A stretch of DNA of 64,000 nt from Burkholderia catarinensis (GCF_001883705.2 NZ_MDEQ02000001.1:434001-498000); one strand, 5' to 3'; numbered from the stretch's first letter, positions 1 to 9,905 are shown. A program made the numbers and translations. Notes: generated by a model not told the origin, from the sequence alone.

Positions 1-749
1 AGCGCCGACGGATAGCCCATTTCGCCCGTTTTCGCGATCAGCGCGAGGCGCACCGCGCGGGAGGTGGCGTCGCCGGCCGCCCAGGATTTGCGCGAACCCG
101 TGTTCGGCGCGTGGCGATAGGTGCGCAGCGCGTGGCCGTCGACGAACGCATTGGATACCGCGTTGATCAGCTCGTCGCGCGTGAGCCCGAGCAGCCGGCC
201 GACGACGGCCGTCGACGCGACCTTCACGAGCAGCACGTGGTCGAGCCCGACCGCGTTGAACGAATTCTCGAGCGCGAGGCAGCCCTGGATCTCGTGGGCC
301 TGGATCATCGCGACCAGCACGTCGCGCATGGCAAGCGGCTTGCGGCCGGCCGCGACGGCCGTGCGGGAGAGCCAGTCGGCCGTCGCCAGGATGCCGCCGA
401 GGTTGTCGGACGGATGGCCCCATTCGGCGGCGAGCCAGGTGTCGTTGAAGTCCAGCCAGCGGATCATTGCGCCGATGCTGAACGCGGCCTGGACGGGATC
501 GAGCTGGAAGGACGTGCCGGGCACCTTCGCGCCGTTCGGCACGATCGTGCCGGGCACGACGGGGCCGAGCAGCTTGGTGCAGGCAGGGTAGGACAGCGCC
601 TCGAGTCCGCATCCGAGCGTGTCGATCAGGCAATGACGCGCCGTCTCCAGCGCGAGCGCGCTGTCGATACCGGTGTTCAGCACGTAGTCGACGATATCGA
701 CGAGTACCGTATCCGGAGCAGGGCGGACGTTGGAGACCGGGGCGGACAT
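1..749 (-). CDS. prpD: PrpD/MmgE family 2-methylcitrate dehydratase (3' end beyond window)
   Basis: Cytosolic dehydratase of the MmgE/PrpD fold. The family member PrpD turns 2-methylcitrate into 2-methyl-cis-aconitate in propionate breakdown, and some paralogues act on citrate. Reading the reverse strand from the ATG at 747-749 gives 249 uninterrupted residues that run off the left edge. They include the family hallmarks D-W/F-N-D-T followed by G-H-P-S-D (the '[18 protein letters not shown]' stretch) and the '[14 protein letters not shown]' and '[13 protein letters not shown]' segments. Normal length is about 480 residues, so roughly half is present. It is the last visible gene of the reverse mdh operon, 20 bases after the preceding gene, which suggests co-regulation with TCA functions. 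It could be a citrate-specific paralogue; the reaction assignment is from family only. Confidence 0.85.
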   Translation of the reverse strand, partial: MSAPVSNVRPAPDTVLVDIVDYVLNTGIDSALALETARHCLIDTLGCGLEALSYPACTKLLGPVVPGTIVPNGAKVPGTSFQLDPVQAAFSIGAMIRWLDFNDTWLAAEWGHPSDNLGGILATADWLSRTAVAAGRKPLAMRDVLVAMIQAHEIQGCLALENSFNAVGLDHVLLVKVASTAVVGRLLGLTRDELINAVSNAFVDGHALRTYRHAPNTGSRKSWAAGDATSRAVRLALIAKTGEMGYPSA

Positions 750-769
750 CGAGGGGCCGGGGGGCGCGC

Positions 770-1285
770 TTAGTTCGTTACGGGCTTCAGCTCGTTCGAT
801 TGCGTCGGCGCTGCCGTGCCTTGCGCCATTTCCGGCGTCACGCATTCGTCCGCGAGGCGCTCGCCGCCGTTTGCGTCGGAGAACAGCATCGCCTTGGTCG
901 GGATCACGACCAGCTTGAAGCCTGCTGCCGGATCGTAGAACGTGTCGGCGCCCGTCGTCGTGGCCTGACGCGGCAGCTTGTAGTTCTTCTTCGCCCAGTG
1001 AACCGTGATGACCTGGTCGCGCTTCATGTCGCCGGCGAGGTCGAACGACAGGCCTTCCTTACAGGACCACTTGACCGCGCCTTCCGGTACCGGATCGACC
1101 TTGGCAGCGGCACGCGCCTGCGCCTTCTTGCTGCGCGGGATGATGCGCTTGGCCGGCGCCGGGCGCTTGGCCGTTGCCTTCTTCGCGGTCGTGGTAGCCG
1201 TACCCTGGGCAAATGCGCTCGGAGCCGACACCAGCATCGTGGCGGACAACGCGCCGATGGCGGTAGCGATCAGGAGTTTCTTCAT
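770..1285 (-). CDS. secreted/periplasmic protein, weak resemblance to MliC-type lysozyme inhibitors
   Basis: Encodes 171 residues. Residues 1-26 form a clear Sec signal peptide (MKK, hydrophobic core, cleavage after AFA-Q). Then comes a Lys/Ala/Pro-rich basic linker (about residues 30-65), then a compact domain with one Cys near its start (WSCKEG) and one near its end (ADECV). The Cys pair, the alternating beta pattern and a central '[13 protein letters not shown]' segment recall the MliC/PliC lysozyme-inhibitor fold, but this is a by-eye impression and not a family match. It lies in the mdh-lyase-prpD operon, an odd setting for an envelope protein. The start ATG at 1283-1285 is the only one giving the signal peptide. 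Function unknown. Confidence 0.8.
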   Translation of the reverse strand: MKKLLIATAIGALSATMLVSAPSAFAQGTATTTAKKATAKRPAPAKRIIPRSKKAQARAAAKVDPVPEGAVKWSCKEGLSFDLAGDMKRDQVITVHWAKKNYKLPRQATTTGADTFYDPAAGFKLVVIPTKAMLFSDANGGERLADECVTPEMAQGTAAPTQSNELKPVTN

Positions 1286-1515
1286 GGAGTCAGAACCTTT
1301 CGATAATCAGTTGACAAGGGTCGGCAATCGAAACTGCCGGCCGGTTTGAAACTGCACGCGCCCCGAAAGCGCGCAGCGGCCGCTATTTTCACCTATTTGG
1401 CCGCGCATATTTCAGGTTTTCGGGCTCCGTTACGTTTTTTGTCGTTTCGCAAACCTCTGTCCGGTTTGCGCGTCGGCGAATGCATGAAACTCGTGTATCG
1501 GCCGGCGGTGCGCGC

Positions 1516-2577
1516 TTACGGCGCGCTGCCCGCGTCGGCCGGGCCGAACAGCGGCGCGGCCTCGGCCGGTACGGGCTGGCCGGTGGCCCGCGCGCGGCGC
1601 AGCACCGACCAGTAATAACGATAACTCGCGCGATCGTGCAGCGTATCACCGTGGCGCGTCGGACCCCAGTCGGCGGCCTGCGCGGCCAGCAGGATCTCGG
1701 CGGCCAGCGCGACTTCGGCGGTGCGCGGTGCGAAGGCGTCGACGATCGGGCGGATCTGCGCGGGATGGATGCTCCACATCCGCGTGAACGCGAATTCGTC
1801 GCGCGCGCGGCGTGCATCGCCGGCGGCGACGCTCATGTCGCGCACTTCGGTCGTCACGTTGTGCGACGGCGTCTTGCCGTGCGCGTGACAGGCCGCGGCG
1901 ATTTCCAGCTTCGCGCGGCGTACGAGCGGGTGGTCGAACTGGCCGGGCGAGCGCATCGCGGCATCGGGGATCGCGCCGTGATGCGCGGAGACGAAATCCA
2001 TCAGCCCGAAGCTCAGCGTGCCGACCGTCGGCAGCGCGGCGAGGGCGGCCGCCTGCGCGAGCGCGCCGTGCGTCTCGACCAGCACGTCGACCGGGATCGG
2101 CTGCGCGATGCCGAGCTCGCGGCGCGTGCCTTCGATGAACGCGGTCATTTCGGCCGCGTCGGCGGCGTTCGCGATCTTCGGGAGCGTGATGTAGGCGGGT
2201 GCGCGCGATGCACGCAGCACGATGCGCACGTCGTCGCGCCAGTGCGGGTGGGAAAAGTCGTGGATGCGGACGCCGACGCGGCCGAAGCGGTTCTCGGCGC
2301 TGCCGAGCAGGTCGGCGACGAGTGCCGCGTGCGCGGCTTCCTGGCCGACGGCCGCGCCGTCCTCGCAGTCGAGCGTGATGTCGAACACGGGGCCCGTTTC
2401 GGTCTGCAGCGCGAGCGACTTGCGCATCAGCTTTTCGCTGCCCGCGTAGTGATCGCAGCAGGGCAGGATCGCGGGCGGGGACGCCCCGTCGTACAGCACT
2501 TGTGCAGGAGTGAGCGCGGCCATCTCGTCTACGTCAGGGAAGCGGGTCAACGTGGAGAAAATCGGATTCGGGCGCAT
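1516..2577 (-). CDS. HpcH/HpaI aldolase / CitE-like lyase family protein
   Basis: About 353 residues of the CitE/malyl-CoA lyase TIM-barrel family, which cleave or form C-C bonds of acyl-CoA or 2-oxo acids with Mg2+. Visible features are the central 'DCEDGAA' acidic metal-binding motif, an Arg in 'RVGVRIHD', and 'PKIANAADA' and 'MDFVSAHHGA' strands near the expected active-site face. An ORF in this frame extends to 2913, but that part overlaps mdh and is Arg-rich shadow; the ATG at 2575-2577 (MRPNPIFSTL) is preferred, with MAALTPAQ as a later option. It follows mdh by about 130 bases in the same direction. Its substrate cannot be read from sequence; citramalyl-, malyl- or citryl-type thioesters are the usual ones. 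Confidence 0.82.
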   Translation of the reverse strand: MRPNPIFSTLTRFPDVDEMAALTPAQVLYDGASPPAILPCCDHYAGSEKLMRKSLALQTETGPVFDITLDCEDGAAVGQEAAHAALVADLLGSAENRFGRVGVRIHDFSHPHWRDDVRIVLRASRAPAYITLPKIANAADAAEMTAFIEGTRRELGIAQPIPVDVLVETHGALAQAAALAALPTVGTLSFGLMDFVSAHHGAIPDAAMRSPGQFDHPLVRRAKLEIAAACHAHGKTPSHNVTTEVRDMSVAAGDARRARDEFAFTRMWSIHPAQIRPIVDAFAPRTAEVALAAEILLAAQAADWGPTRHGDTLHDRASYRYYWSVLRRARATGQPVPAEAAPLFGPADAGSAP

Positions 2578-2708
2578 TCTGGGCCGGTGCGCGGCGAGCG
2601 CGGGGCGGCAAAACGTGCACGGATCGGATCGGTCGGCCGGGCCGGCGGCATGCCGGGCCCGTGCCGAAACCGGGCTGCCCGAGGGCCGCCCGGCAATGCG
2701 CGTGATGC

Positions 2709-3695
2709 TTAGTTCTTCAGCAGGTGGGCGACGCCATCGCGCTCTTCGAGCAGCTCGGCCAGCGTGCCGTCCATCTTCTCGCGCGAGAACGCGTCGATTT
2801 CCAGGCCTTCGACGCGCTTGTACTCGCCGTTTTCGCACACGACCGGCACGCCGTAGATGATGTCTTCGGGGATGCCGTACGAACCGTCCGACGGGATGCC
2901 CATCGTGACCCACTTGCCGTTCGTGCCGAGCACCCAGTCACGGACGTGGTCGATCGCCGCGTTGGCTGCCGACGCTGCCGACGACAGGCCGCGCGCTTCG
3001 ATGATCGCCGCGCCGCGCTTGCCGACGGTCGGGATGAACGTGTCGCGGTTCCACACGTCGTCGTTGATCAGCTTCAGCATCGATTCGCCTTCGGCGGTCG
3101 CGAAGCGGAAGTCGGGGTACATCGTCGGCGAGTGGTTGCCCCACACGGCGAGCTTCTCGATCGATGCGACCGGCTTGCCCGACTTGGCCGCGAGCTGCGA
3201 CAGCGCGCGGTTGTGGTCGAGGCGCAGCATGGCCGTGAAGTTCTTCTTCGGCAGATCCGGCGCCGATTTCATCGCGATGTACGCGTTCGTGTTCGCCGGG
3301 TTGCCGACGACCAGCACCTTCACGTCGCGGCTGGCGACTTCGTTCAGCGCGGCGCCCTGAACCGTGAAGATCTCGGCGTTCGCCGACAGCAGGTCCTTGC
3401 GCTCCATGCCCTTCGAGCGCGGACGTGCACCGACCAGCAGCGCGACGTCGGCATCCTTGAATGCGACCTTCGGGTCGTCGGTGATCACGACGCCCGCGAG
3501 CAGCGGGAACGCGCAATCGTCGAGTTCCATCACGACGCCTTTGACGGCGCCTTGGGCTTGCGGGAGGTCGAGCAGTTGCAGGATGACCGGCTGGTCCTTG
3601 CCGAGCAGGTCGCCGTTCGCGATGCGGAACAGCAGGGAGTAAGCGATTTGACCTGCGGCGCCGGTGACGGCAACGCGCTTTGCGGGCTTAGCCAT
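2709..3695 (-). CDS. mdh: malate dehydrogenase (NAD-dependent)
   Basis: Interconverts malate and oxaloacetate with NAD in the TCA cycle. The 328-residue length is that of the proteobacterial cytosolic-MDH-like group. Residues 9-20 hold the Rossmann motif ([12 protein letters not shown]). The substrate-binding Arg region ([15 protein letters not shown]), the '[10 protein letters not shown]' strand and the catalytic His in '[12 protein letters not shown]' are all present. It is first in a reverse operon with the CitE-like lyase, the secreted protein and prpD. A good sigma-70-like promoter lies 185 bases upstream, and a 16-bp palindrome lies just beyond that promoter, between mdh and the divergent GntR gene, so control by that regulator is likely. 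No anomalies. Confidence 0.97.
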
Positions 3696-3879
3696 TGAAA
3701 ATCTCCAGGACGGGTGAAGCGTTGGACGCTAGCGAAAACGCCATTCTATGCGCGTTGTGCGTAGCGTTGCATTGAAGCAGGGCGGAGGATTCGCGATGGC
3801 AGACGCGGGAACCTGGAGACGGCCGTGGCACGTAGCCGGGGACGCGCTGTTTGCACCCGCGAACCCTTGCTCGACCGGG

Positions 3880-3908
3880 AGTGTAGGAGCCGTCACGCGC
3901 AAAGTCAA
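3880..3908 (-). promoter_or_regulatory. predicted sigma-70 promoter of the mdh operon
   Basis: On the reverse strand a -35 box TTGACT (complement of 3903-3908) and a -10 box TACACT (complement of 3880-3885) are separated by exactly 17 bases. Transcription would begin near 3872 and leave a 5' leader of about 177 bases before mdh. The palindrome at 3920-3935 sits 11 bases upstream of the -35 box. Confidence 0.55.
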
Positions 3909-3919
3909 ACGGTATCATA

Positions 3920-3935
3920 TGTCTTATATAAGACA
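3920..3935. promoter_or_regulatory. 16-bp perfect palindrome, probable GntR operator
   Basis: TGTCTTATATAAGACA is its own reverse complement and stands out as AT-rich in a GC-rich context. HutC-subfamily GntR repressors typically bind GT(N)TA(N)AC-type sites, and this site has GT...TA.TA...AC. It lies between the divergent mdh and gntR genes, upstream of the mdh -35 box and 57 bases before the chosen gntR start, so it could mediate autoregulation and control of mdh. Binding is inferred. Confidence 0.6.
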
Positions 3936-3992
3936 GATGTTTTGCGGAAATTGAGTGGACGAAAAAGTGCGGTTTGTGATGAAATGCGCGCC

Positions 3993-4808
3993 ATGACATC
4001 GAACCAGGCGAATACCGCGAATCAGTCCGGCGCAGGCGGCCCAGGGCAGCCGGGCGCGAGCGATCCCGCACCTTCGCCCGCGGCCTCTGCGTCGCCCACG
4101 TTCAGCCCGTTATACCAGCAGATTAAGTCATTGATCACGCAAAGTCTCGAAACCGGTGAATGGAAGCCGGGCGAGATCATCCCGAGCGAAGTGGAGCTCG
4201 CGGCCCGCTACAAGGTCAGCCAGGGCACCGTTCGCAAGGCGATCGATGAACTGGCCGCCGAAAATCTCGTGGTCCGGCGGCAGGGCAAGGGTACTTTTGT
4301 TGCAACGCACAACGAGGATCGCGCGCAGTTCCGCTTCCTGCGTTTGCTGGCCGACGACGGGGCCGAGCACCCGCACGTGAGCCGCCTGCTCGAATGCCGG
4401 CGCCTGCGCGCGCCGGCCGAGATCGCGCGGCAGCTCGACCTGAAGCCGGCCGATCCCGTCGTGCAGGTGCGCCGCCTGCTGGAGTTCGATAGCGAAGTGA
4501 CGGTGCTCGACGAGATCTGGCTGCCGGGCACGATGTTCCGCGGGCTCACGTTCGAGCGGCTGAGCGAGTACAAGGGGCCGCTCTACGCGATGTTCGAGAC
4601 GGAGTTCGGCACGCGGATGATTCGCGCGACGGAGAAGATCCGTGCGGTGGCGGCGGAGCCGGCGGTGGCCGACCTGCTGCATGTGCCGGTGGGTTTCCCG
4701 TTGCTGTCGGTCGAGCGCGTGTCCTATACATACGGGGACCGGCCCGTGGAAGTGCGACGCGGCTGGTATGTCACAACCGGGTACTACTATCAGAATGACT
4801 TGAGCTGA
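3993..4808 (+). CDS. GntR-family transcriptional regulator, HutC subfamily
   Basis: About 271 residues. After a low-complexity Ser/Ala/Pro/Gly leader (about 35 residues) comes a GntR winged helix (PLYQQIKSLI..., 'EIIPSEVELAARYKVSQGTV', 'VRRQGKGTFV'). It is followed by a UTRA effector domain (from about residue 105, ending 'EVRRGWYVTTGYYYQND'). The UTRA domain places it in the HutC subgroup, which senses small metabolites. The ORF is open further upstream; in-frame ATGs at 3984 and 3993 both lack a strong Shine-Dalgarno, and 3993 is chosen because MTSNQ starts the low-complexity tail. It is divergent from mdh and just upstream of sdhCDAB-gltA, so it probably adjusts the TCA operons, with a TCA intermediate as a plausible ligand. 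Confidence 0.9.
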   Translation: MTSNQANTANQSGAGGPGQPGASDPAPSPAASASPTFSPLYQQIKSLITQSLETGEWKPGEIIPSEVELAARYKVSQGTVRKAIDELAAENLVVRRQGKGTFVATHNEDRAQFRFLRLLADDGAEHPHVSRLLECRRLRAPAEIARQLDLKPADPVVQVRRLLEFDSEVTVLDEIWLPGTMFRGLTFERLSEYKGPLYAMFETEFGTRMIRATEKIRAVAAEPAVADLLHVPVGFPLLSVERVSYTYGDRPVEVRRGWYVTTGYYYQNDLS

Positions 4809-4978
4809 CGATGGTTCGGCTCAGGCCGAGTGCGTTCGCGTTTCCCACACTCGCGAAGCACGTTTCGGGCCGCCTTTGTTCTAGTTCGCGCAACTATTCA
4901 GAGCAGACTTTCGCTGCAGCGCGATATAAAAAGGCGCTAAAATCGCGGATTAGTGTGACAACATAGTAGGGGTCTAGC

Positions 4979-5395
4979 ATGACTGACGCAGTAAGAAAGC
5001 CGAGACCGGAATACCGGAACATCGGACTCAGCGATATCACGCTGAAATATCGCATGCCGCTGGCGGCGACATTGTCGATTCTCCATCGAATCAGCGGCGC
5101 GCTGCTGTTCCTGTTCCTGCCGTTCCTGCTGTTCCTCCTCGATCAAAGCCTGACGTCAGAGCTCAGCTTCGAAGTCTTCAAGGCCTTCCTCTCCAACATC
5201 ATCGTCAAGCTGATCGTCCTCGTGTTGTCCTGGGCGTTCTTCCACCATTTCTGCGCCGGCATTCGCCACCTGCTGATGGACGTCAATCACGACGCCGTCA
5301 CGAAGGAAGGCGGCAAGCGGACGGCAGTCGTCGTCTTTGTCGTCTCGATCGCACTGACGATCGCCATGGCACTCAAACTGTTCGGAGCGTTCTAA
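4979..5395 (+). CDS. sdhC: succinate dehydrogenase cytochrome b556 subunit
   Basis: Membrane anchor of complex II, which oxidises succinate to fumarate and passes electrons to ubiquinone. The 138 residues hold three hydrophobic helices (about 38-58, 72-92 and 113-135) with the family signature 'SILHRISGALLF' and the heme-region His in 'HHFCAGIRHLLMD'. The start is supported by an AGGGG Shine-Dalgarno 7-10 bases upstream. It is the first gene of sdhCDAB-sdhE-gltA, 4 bases from sdhD. The 170-base region upstream is where the operon promoter must lie; TATAAA- and TAAAAT-like -10 boxes occur at 4925 and 4938 but without a convincing -35. Confidence 0.96.
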   Translation: MTDAVRKPRPEYRNIGLSDITLKYRMPLAATLSILHRISGALLFLFLPFLLFLLDQSLTSELSFEVFKAFLSNIIVKLIVLVLSWAFFHHFCAGIRHLLMDVNHDAVTKEGGKRTAVVVFVVSIALTIAMALKLFGAF

Positions 5396-5399
5396 GAAA

Positions 5400-5768
5400 A
5401 TGGCAGCCAACAACCGAATCGGCTCGAAGCGCCTCGTCGTCGGCGCACATTACGGCCTGCGCGACTGGCTTGCGCAGCGCATCACCGCCACGATCATGGC
5501 GGTCTACACGGTCATTCTGCTCGTCCTGTTCTTCGGCGCGCACGATTTTTCGTACGAAGGCTGGGCATCGATCTTCGCCGCGCAATGGATGAAGCTCGCG
5601 ACCTTCGTGATGCTGCTTTCCCTCTTCTACCACGCATGGGTCGGCGTGCGCGACATCTGGATGGACTACGTGAAGCCCGTCGGTGTGCGCCTGCTGCTGC
5701 AATCGCTGACCATCGTCTGGCTGCTCGCATGTGCGGGCTACGCCGCGCAGATTCTCTGGAGAGTTTAA
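5400..5768 (+). CDS. sdhD: succinate dehydrogenase hydrophobic membrane anchor subunit
   Basis: Second membrane anchor of complex II, 122 residues. N-terminal 'GSKRLVVGAHYGLRDWLAQRITA' is followed by three transmembrane helices, with the conserved 'FYHAWVGVRDIWMDYVKP' segment that carries the heme and quinone-site His/Asp residues. It begins 4 bases after sdhC and ends 3 bases before sdhA, so translation is tightly coupled. Length and motifs match betaproteobacterial SdhD. Confidence 0.95.
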   Translation: MAANNRIGSKRLVVGAHYGLRDWLAQRITATIMAVYTVILLVLFFGAHDFSYEGWASIFAAQWMKLATFVMLLSLFYHAWVGVRDIWMDYVKPVGVRLLLQSLTIVWLLACAGYAAQILWRV

Positions 5769-5771
5769 AGA

Positions 5772-7547
5772 ATGGCTGCAATCAAAACTTCCCTCCCGCG
5801 TCGCAAGTTTGACGTAGTGATCGTCGGCGCAGGCGGCTCCGGCTTGCGCGCGGCACTGCAACTGTCGCGCGCGGGCCTGTCGGTCGGCGTGCTGTCCAAG
5901 GTGTTCCCGACCCGTTCGCACACGGTGGCCGCGCAGGGCGGCATCGGCGCGTCGCTCGGCAACATGAGCGAAGACAACTGGCACTTCCACTTCTACGACA
6001 CGATCAAGGGCTCCGACTGGCTCGGCGACCAGGACGCGATCGAATTCATGTGCCGTGAAGCGCCGAACGTCGTGTACGAACTCGAGCACTTCGGCATGCC
6101 GTTCGACCGCAACGCGGACGGCACGATCTACCAGCGTCCGTTCGGCGGCCACACCGCGAACTACGGCGAGAAGCCGGTCCAGCGCGCTTGCGCGGCCGCC
6201 GACCGTACCGGTCACGCGCTGCTGCACACGCTGTACCAGCAGAACGTCGAAGCGAAGACGCAGTTCTTCGTCGAATGGATGGCGCTCGACCTGATCCGCG
6301 ACGCGGACGGCGACGTGCTCGGCGTGACGGCCCTCGAGATGGAGACGGGCGACGTCTACATCATGGAAGGCAAGACGACGCTGTTCGCGACGGGCGGCGC
6401 AGGCCGGATCTTCGCGGCATCGACCAACGCGTTCATCAACACCGGCGACGGCCTCGGCATGGCCGCGCGTTCGGGCATCGCGCTGCAGGACATGGAGTTC
6501 TGGCAGTTCCACCCGACCGGCGTGGCCGGCGCGGGCGTGCTGATCACCGAAGGCGTGCGCGGCGAGGGCGGCATCCTGCGCAACGCGAACGGCGAGCGTT
6601 TCATGGAGCGCTATGCGCCGACGCTGAAGGATCTGGCGCCGCGTGACTTCGTGTCGCGTTCGATGGACCAGGAAATCAAGGAAGGCCGCGGCGTCGGTCC
6701 GAACAAGGACCACGTGCTGCTCGACCTGTCGCACATCGGCGCCGAGACGATCATGAAGCGTCTGCCGTCGATCCGCGAAATCGCGCTGAAGTTCGCGAAC
6801 GTCGATGCGATCAAGGAACCGATCCCGGTCGTCCCGACGATCCACTACCAGATGGGCGGCATCCCGACCAATATCCACGGTCAGGTCGTCGGCACGTCGC
6901 GCGATCACAAGGAACCGGTCAACGGCTTCTACGCAGTGGGCGAGTGCTCGTGCGTGTCCGTGCACGGCGCGAACCGCCTCGGCACGAACTCGCTGCTGGA
7001 CCTCGTGGTGTTCGGCCGCGCGGCCGGCAACCACATCGTCGAGCACGTGAAGAACCAGCGCGATCACAAGCCGCTGCCGGCCGATGCAGGCGAATACTCG
7101 CTGGCGCGCCTGAACAAGCTCGACAAGTCGACTGCGGGCGAATACACGCAGGACGTCGCGAACGACATCCGCTCGACGATGCAGAAGCACGCAGGCGTGT
7201 TCCGCACGTCGGAGCTGCTGAAGGAAGGCGTCGATCAGATGGCCGGCCTGGCGGAGCGCGTGGAACACATCCACCTGAAGGACAAGTCGAAGGTGTTCAA
7301 CACCGCGCGTGTCGAAGCGCTCGAGCTGGAGAACCTGATCGAGGTTGCCCGCGCGACGATGGTATCGGCGGAAGCACGCAAGGAAAGCCGTGGCGCGCAT
7401 GCCCACAGCGACTACGAGCACCGCGACGACGAAAACTGGCTGCGTCACACGCTGTGGTACAGCGAAGGCGATCGCCTCGACTACAAGCCGGTTCAAATGA
7501 AGCCGCTGACGGTCGAATCCGTGCCGCCGAAGCCGCGCACGTTCTAA
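5772..7547 (+). CDS. sdhA: succinate dehydrogenase flavoprotein subunit
   Basis: Catalytic FAD subunit of complex II, 591 residues. The dinucleotide-binding motif [11 protein letters not shown] lies at about residues 19-29. The His that binds FAD covalently is in [13 protein letters not shown] (His50). The substrate-site '[21 protein letters not shown]' and the capping '[14 protein letters not shown]' segments are intact, as is the C-terminal 'YKPV' region. It is cytoplasmic, docked on SdhB at the inner membrane. The gene is in the middle of the sdh operon. The 707-residue ORF on the opposite strand here is a GC-driven shadow. Confidence 0.98.
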   Translation: MAAIKTSLPRRKFDVVIVGAGGSGLRAALQLSRAGLSVGVLSKVFPTRSHTVAAQGGIGASLGNMSEDNWHFHFYDTIKGSDWLGDQDAIEFMCREAPNVVYELEHFGMPFDRNADGTIYQRPFGGHTANYGEKPVQRACAAADRTGHALLHTLYQQNVEAKTQFFVEWMALDLIRDADGDVLGVTALEMETGDVYIMEGKTTLFATGGAGRIFAASTNAFINTGDGLGMAARSGIALQDMEFWQFHPTGVAGAGVLITEGVRGEGGILRNANGERFMERYAPTLKDLAPRDFVSRSMDQEIKEGRGVGPNKDHVLLDLSHIGAETIMKRLPSIREIALKFANVDAIKEPIPVVPTIHYQMGGIPTNIHGQVVGTSRDHKEPVNGFYAVGECSCVSVHGANRLGTNSLLDLVVFGRAAGNHIVEHVKNQRDHKPLPADAGEYSLARLNKLDKSTAGEYTQDVANDIRSTMQKHAGVFRTSELLKEGVDQMAGLAERVEHIHLKDKSKVFNTARVEALELENLIEVARATMVSAEARKESRGAHAHSDYEHRDDENWLRHTLWYSEGDRLDYKPVQMKPLTVESVPPKPRTF

Positions 7548-7568
7548 GCCGAGTCAAAGGAATCCGAA

Positions 7569-8270
7569 ATGGCAAAACGCATTTTTGAAGTCTACCGCTA
7601 CGATCCGGACAAGGACGCAGCGCCGCGCATGCAGACGTACGAGCTGGATCTCGAACACGAGCGCATGCTGCTGGATGCACTGGTCAAGCTGAAGGCACTG
7701 GACGAGACGCTGTCGTTCCGCCGTTCGTGCCGCGAAGGCGTGTGCGGTTCGGACGCGATGAACATCAACGGCAAGAACGGTCTCGCGTGCCTGACGAACC
7801 TGAACGACCTGCCGCAGAAGATCGTGCTGCGTCCGCTGCCGGGCCTGCCCGTCGTGCGCGACCTGATCGTCGACATGACGCACTTCTTCAACCAGTATCA
7901 CTCGATCAAGCCGTACCTGATCAACGACGCGCCGCCGCCGGAGAAGGAACGCCTCCAGTCGCCGGAAGAGCGCGACGAGCTCGACGGCGTGTACGAGTGC
8001 ATTCTGTGCGCGAGCTGCTCGACGTCGTGCCCGAGCTTCTGGTGGAACCCGGACAAGTTCGTCGGCCCGGCCGGCCTGCTGCAGGCTTACCGCTTCATCG
8101 CGGACAGCCGCGACACGGCGACCGGCGAGCGTCTCGACAACCTGGAAGATCCGTACCGTCTGTTCCGTTGCCACACGATCATGAACTGCGTCGACGTCTG
8201 CCCGAAGGGCCTGAACCCGACGAAGGCGATCGGCAAGATCAAGGAACTGATGGTCCGTCGCGCAGTTTAA
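7569..8270 (+). CDS. sdhB: succinate dehydrogenase iron-sulfur subunit
   Basis: Electron-transfer subunit of complex II, 233 residues. An N-terminal plant-type ferredoxin domain carries the [2Fe-2S] cysteines ('[12 protein letters not shown]' plus 'GLAC'). A C-terminal domain carries two Cys clusters ('[12 protein letters not shown]' and '[17 protein letters not shown]') for [4Fe-4S] and [3Fe-4S]. All ligands are present. It is separated from sdhA by 21 bases and from sdhE by 7 bases. Confidence 0.98.
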   Translation: MAKRIFEVYRYDPDKDAAPRMQTYELDLEHERMLLDALVKLKALDETLSFRRSCREGVCGSDAMNINGKNGLACLTNLNDLPQKIVLRPLPGLPVVRDLIVDMTHFFNQYHSIKPYLINDAPPPEKERLQSPEERDELDGVYECILCASCSTSCPSFWWNPDKFVGPAGLLQAYRFIADSRDTATGERLDNLEDPYRLFRCHTIMNCVDVCPKGLNPTKAIGKIKELMVRRAV

Positions 8271-8277
8271 GGTTGCA

Positions 8278-8550
8278 ATGAGCGACGATTCGCATCAATC
8301 CGACCCGCACCGCCGCGCGCGCCTTCGCTGGCGCGCACGGCGGGGTCTGCTGGAAAACGATCTGATTTTCGAGCGTTTCTTCGGCAGATACGAGCATGAC
8401 CTCACCGATGCAGACGTAGGCGCGTTGTCGCGCCTGCTCGATCTGAGCGACAACGACCTGATGGACTTGCTGCTCGCGCGCAAGGAACCAGAAGGCGACC
8501 TAGACAGCCCGGATATTCACCGGCTGTTGGAGATGCTGCGCAACGTGTAA
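8278..8550 (+). CDS. sdhE: FAD assembly factor SdhE (CptB/YgfY family)
   Basis: 90-residue soluble protein of the SdhE family that helps FAD attach to SdhA. It shows the family R-G-x-x-E-x-D signature as 'RRGLLENDLIFERFF' together with 'LSRLLDLSDNDLMDLLLARKEP'. It begins 7 bases after sdhB and precedes gltA by 53 bases, an order typical of betaproteobacteria. A 12-bp palindrome (GTAACGCGTTAC, 8547-8558) overlaps its stop codon; no role is assigned. Confidence 0.93.
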   Translation: MSDDSHQSDPHRRARLRWRARRGLLENDLIFERFFGRYEHDLTDADVGALSRLLDLSDNDLMDLLLARKEPEGDLDSPDIHRLLEMLRNV

Positions 8551-8603
8551 CGCGTTACGCCCGTTATCGAATCCCGTTTCTTTATTTCGATTGAGGATGT
8601 GCC

Positions 8604-9905
8604 ATGACTCCGTCTGATGTTAAAGCCACGCTATCGTTCAGCGACAATTCGCCGAGCGTCGAACTGCCGATCTACAAGGGCACGATGGGCCCGGACGTGA
8701 TCGACATCCGCAAGCTGTACGGCCAGACCGGCAAGTTCACGTATGACCCGGGCTTCATGTCGACGGCAGCTTGTAATTCGGCGATCACGTACATCGACGG
8801 CGACAAGGGCGAGCTGCTGTACCGCGGTTACCCGATCGACAACCTCGCGCAAAACGCCGACTTCCTCGAAACCTGCTACCTGCTGCTGAAGGGCGAACTG
8901 CCGAACGCAGCGCAGAAGAAGGAATTCGTCGACACCGTCACGAAGCATACGATGGTGCACGAGCAGATGCACTTCTTCTTCCGTGGCTTCCGCCGCGACG
9001 CGCACCCGATGGCGGTGCTGGTGGCGGCCGTCGGCGCGCTGTCGGCGTTCTATCACGACTCGCTCGACATCAACGAGCCGCGTCACCGTGAAGTGTCGGC
9101 GATCCGCATGATCGCGAAGCTGCCGACGCTCGTCGCGATGGCGTACAAGTTCAGCATCGGCCAGCCGTTCGTTTATCCGAAGAACGAACTGTCGTACAGC
9201 GCGAACTTCATGCACATGATGTTCTCGAACCCGTGCGAAGAGTACAAGGTCAACGACGTGCTCGTCCGCGCGCTCGATCGCATCCTGATCCTGCATGCCG
9301 ACCACGAGCAGAACGCATCGACGTCGACGGTTCGCCTGGCCGGCTCGTCGGGCGCGAACCCGTTCGCATGTATCGCGGCCGGTATCGCGTGCCTGTGGGG
9401 CCCGGCGCACGGCGGCGCGAACGAAGCCGCGCTGAACATGCTCGAGCAGATCGGTTCGCCGGACAACATCCCCGAATTCATCAAGCAGGTGAAGGACAAG
9501 AATTCGGGCGTGAAGCTGATGGGCTTCGGCCACCGTGTGTACAAGAACTACGACCCGCGCGCGAAGCTGATGCGCGAGACGTGCTACGAAGTGCTGAACG
9601 AACTGGGCCTGCACGACGACCCGCTGTTCAAGCTCGCGATGCAGCTCGAGAAGATCGCGCTGGAAGACGAATACTTCGTGTCGCGCAAGCTGTACCCGAA
9701 CGTCGATTTCTACTCGGGCATCGTCCAGCGCGCGCTGGGCATCCCGACGTCGATGTTCACGTGTATCTTCGCGATGGCACGTACGGTCGGCTGGATCGCG
9801 CAGTGGAACGAAATGATTGCCGATCCGGAGCAAAAGATCGGCCGTCCGCGCCAGCTGTTCATCGGCGATACGCCGCGCGAAGCGAAGCCGATCAACGCAC
9901 GTTAA
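8604..9905 (+). CDS. gltA: citrate synthase (type II, hexameric)
   Basis: Condenses acetyl-CoA with oxaloacetate, the entry step of the TCA cycle. The 433 residues match the Gram-negative NADH-sensitive type. Catalytic regions include '[14 protein letters not shown]', '[10 protein letters not shown]', '[15 protein letters not shown]' and the C-terminal '[10 protein letters not shown]'. GAGGATG gives a good ribosome site before the ATG. It is last in the sdh operon, and the strong hairpin at 9965-9997 stops transcription. Confidence 0.98.
   Translation: MTPSDVKATLSFSDNSPSVELPIYKGTMGPDVIDIRKLYGQTGKFTYDPGFMSTAACNSAITYIDGDKGELLYRGYPIDNLAQNADFLETCYLLLKGELPNAAQKKEFVDTVTKHTMVHEQMHFFFRGFRRDAHPMAVLVAAVGALSAFYHDSLDINEPRHREVSAIRMIAKLPTLVAMAYKFSIGQPFVYPKNELSYSANFMHMMFSNPCEEYKVNDVLVRALDRILILHADHEQNASTSTVRLAGSSGANPFACIAAGIACLWGPAHGGANEAALNMLEQIGSPDNIPEFIKQVKDKNSGVKLMGFGHRVYKNYDPRAKLMRETCYEVLNELGLHDDPLFKLAMQLEKIALEDEYFVSRKLYPNVDFYSGIVQRALGIPTSMFTCIFAMARTVGWIAQWNEMIADPEQKIGRPRQLFIGDTPREAKPINAR

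Noticed and set aside
4898..4943. sdhC promoter boxes
   Set aside because: Several TATA-like hexamers (TATAAA, TAAAAT) but none has a -35 at acceptable spacing, so no promoter is listed.
5373..7496. 707-codon reverse-strand frame opposite sdhA
   Set aside because: Arg/His/Val-rich antisense product of a high-GC gene; sdhA on the forward strand has complete family motifs.
8547..8558. 12-bp palindrome GTAACGCGTTAC at the sdhE stop as a gltA operator
   Set aside because: Single short palindrome overlapping coding sequence; GC-rich short palindromes are common here and no second copy was seen.
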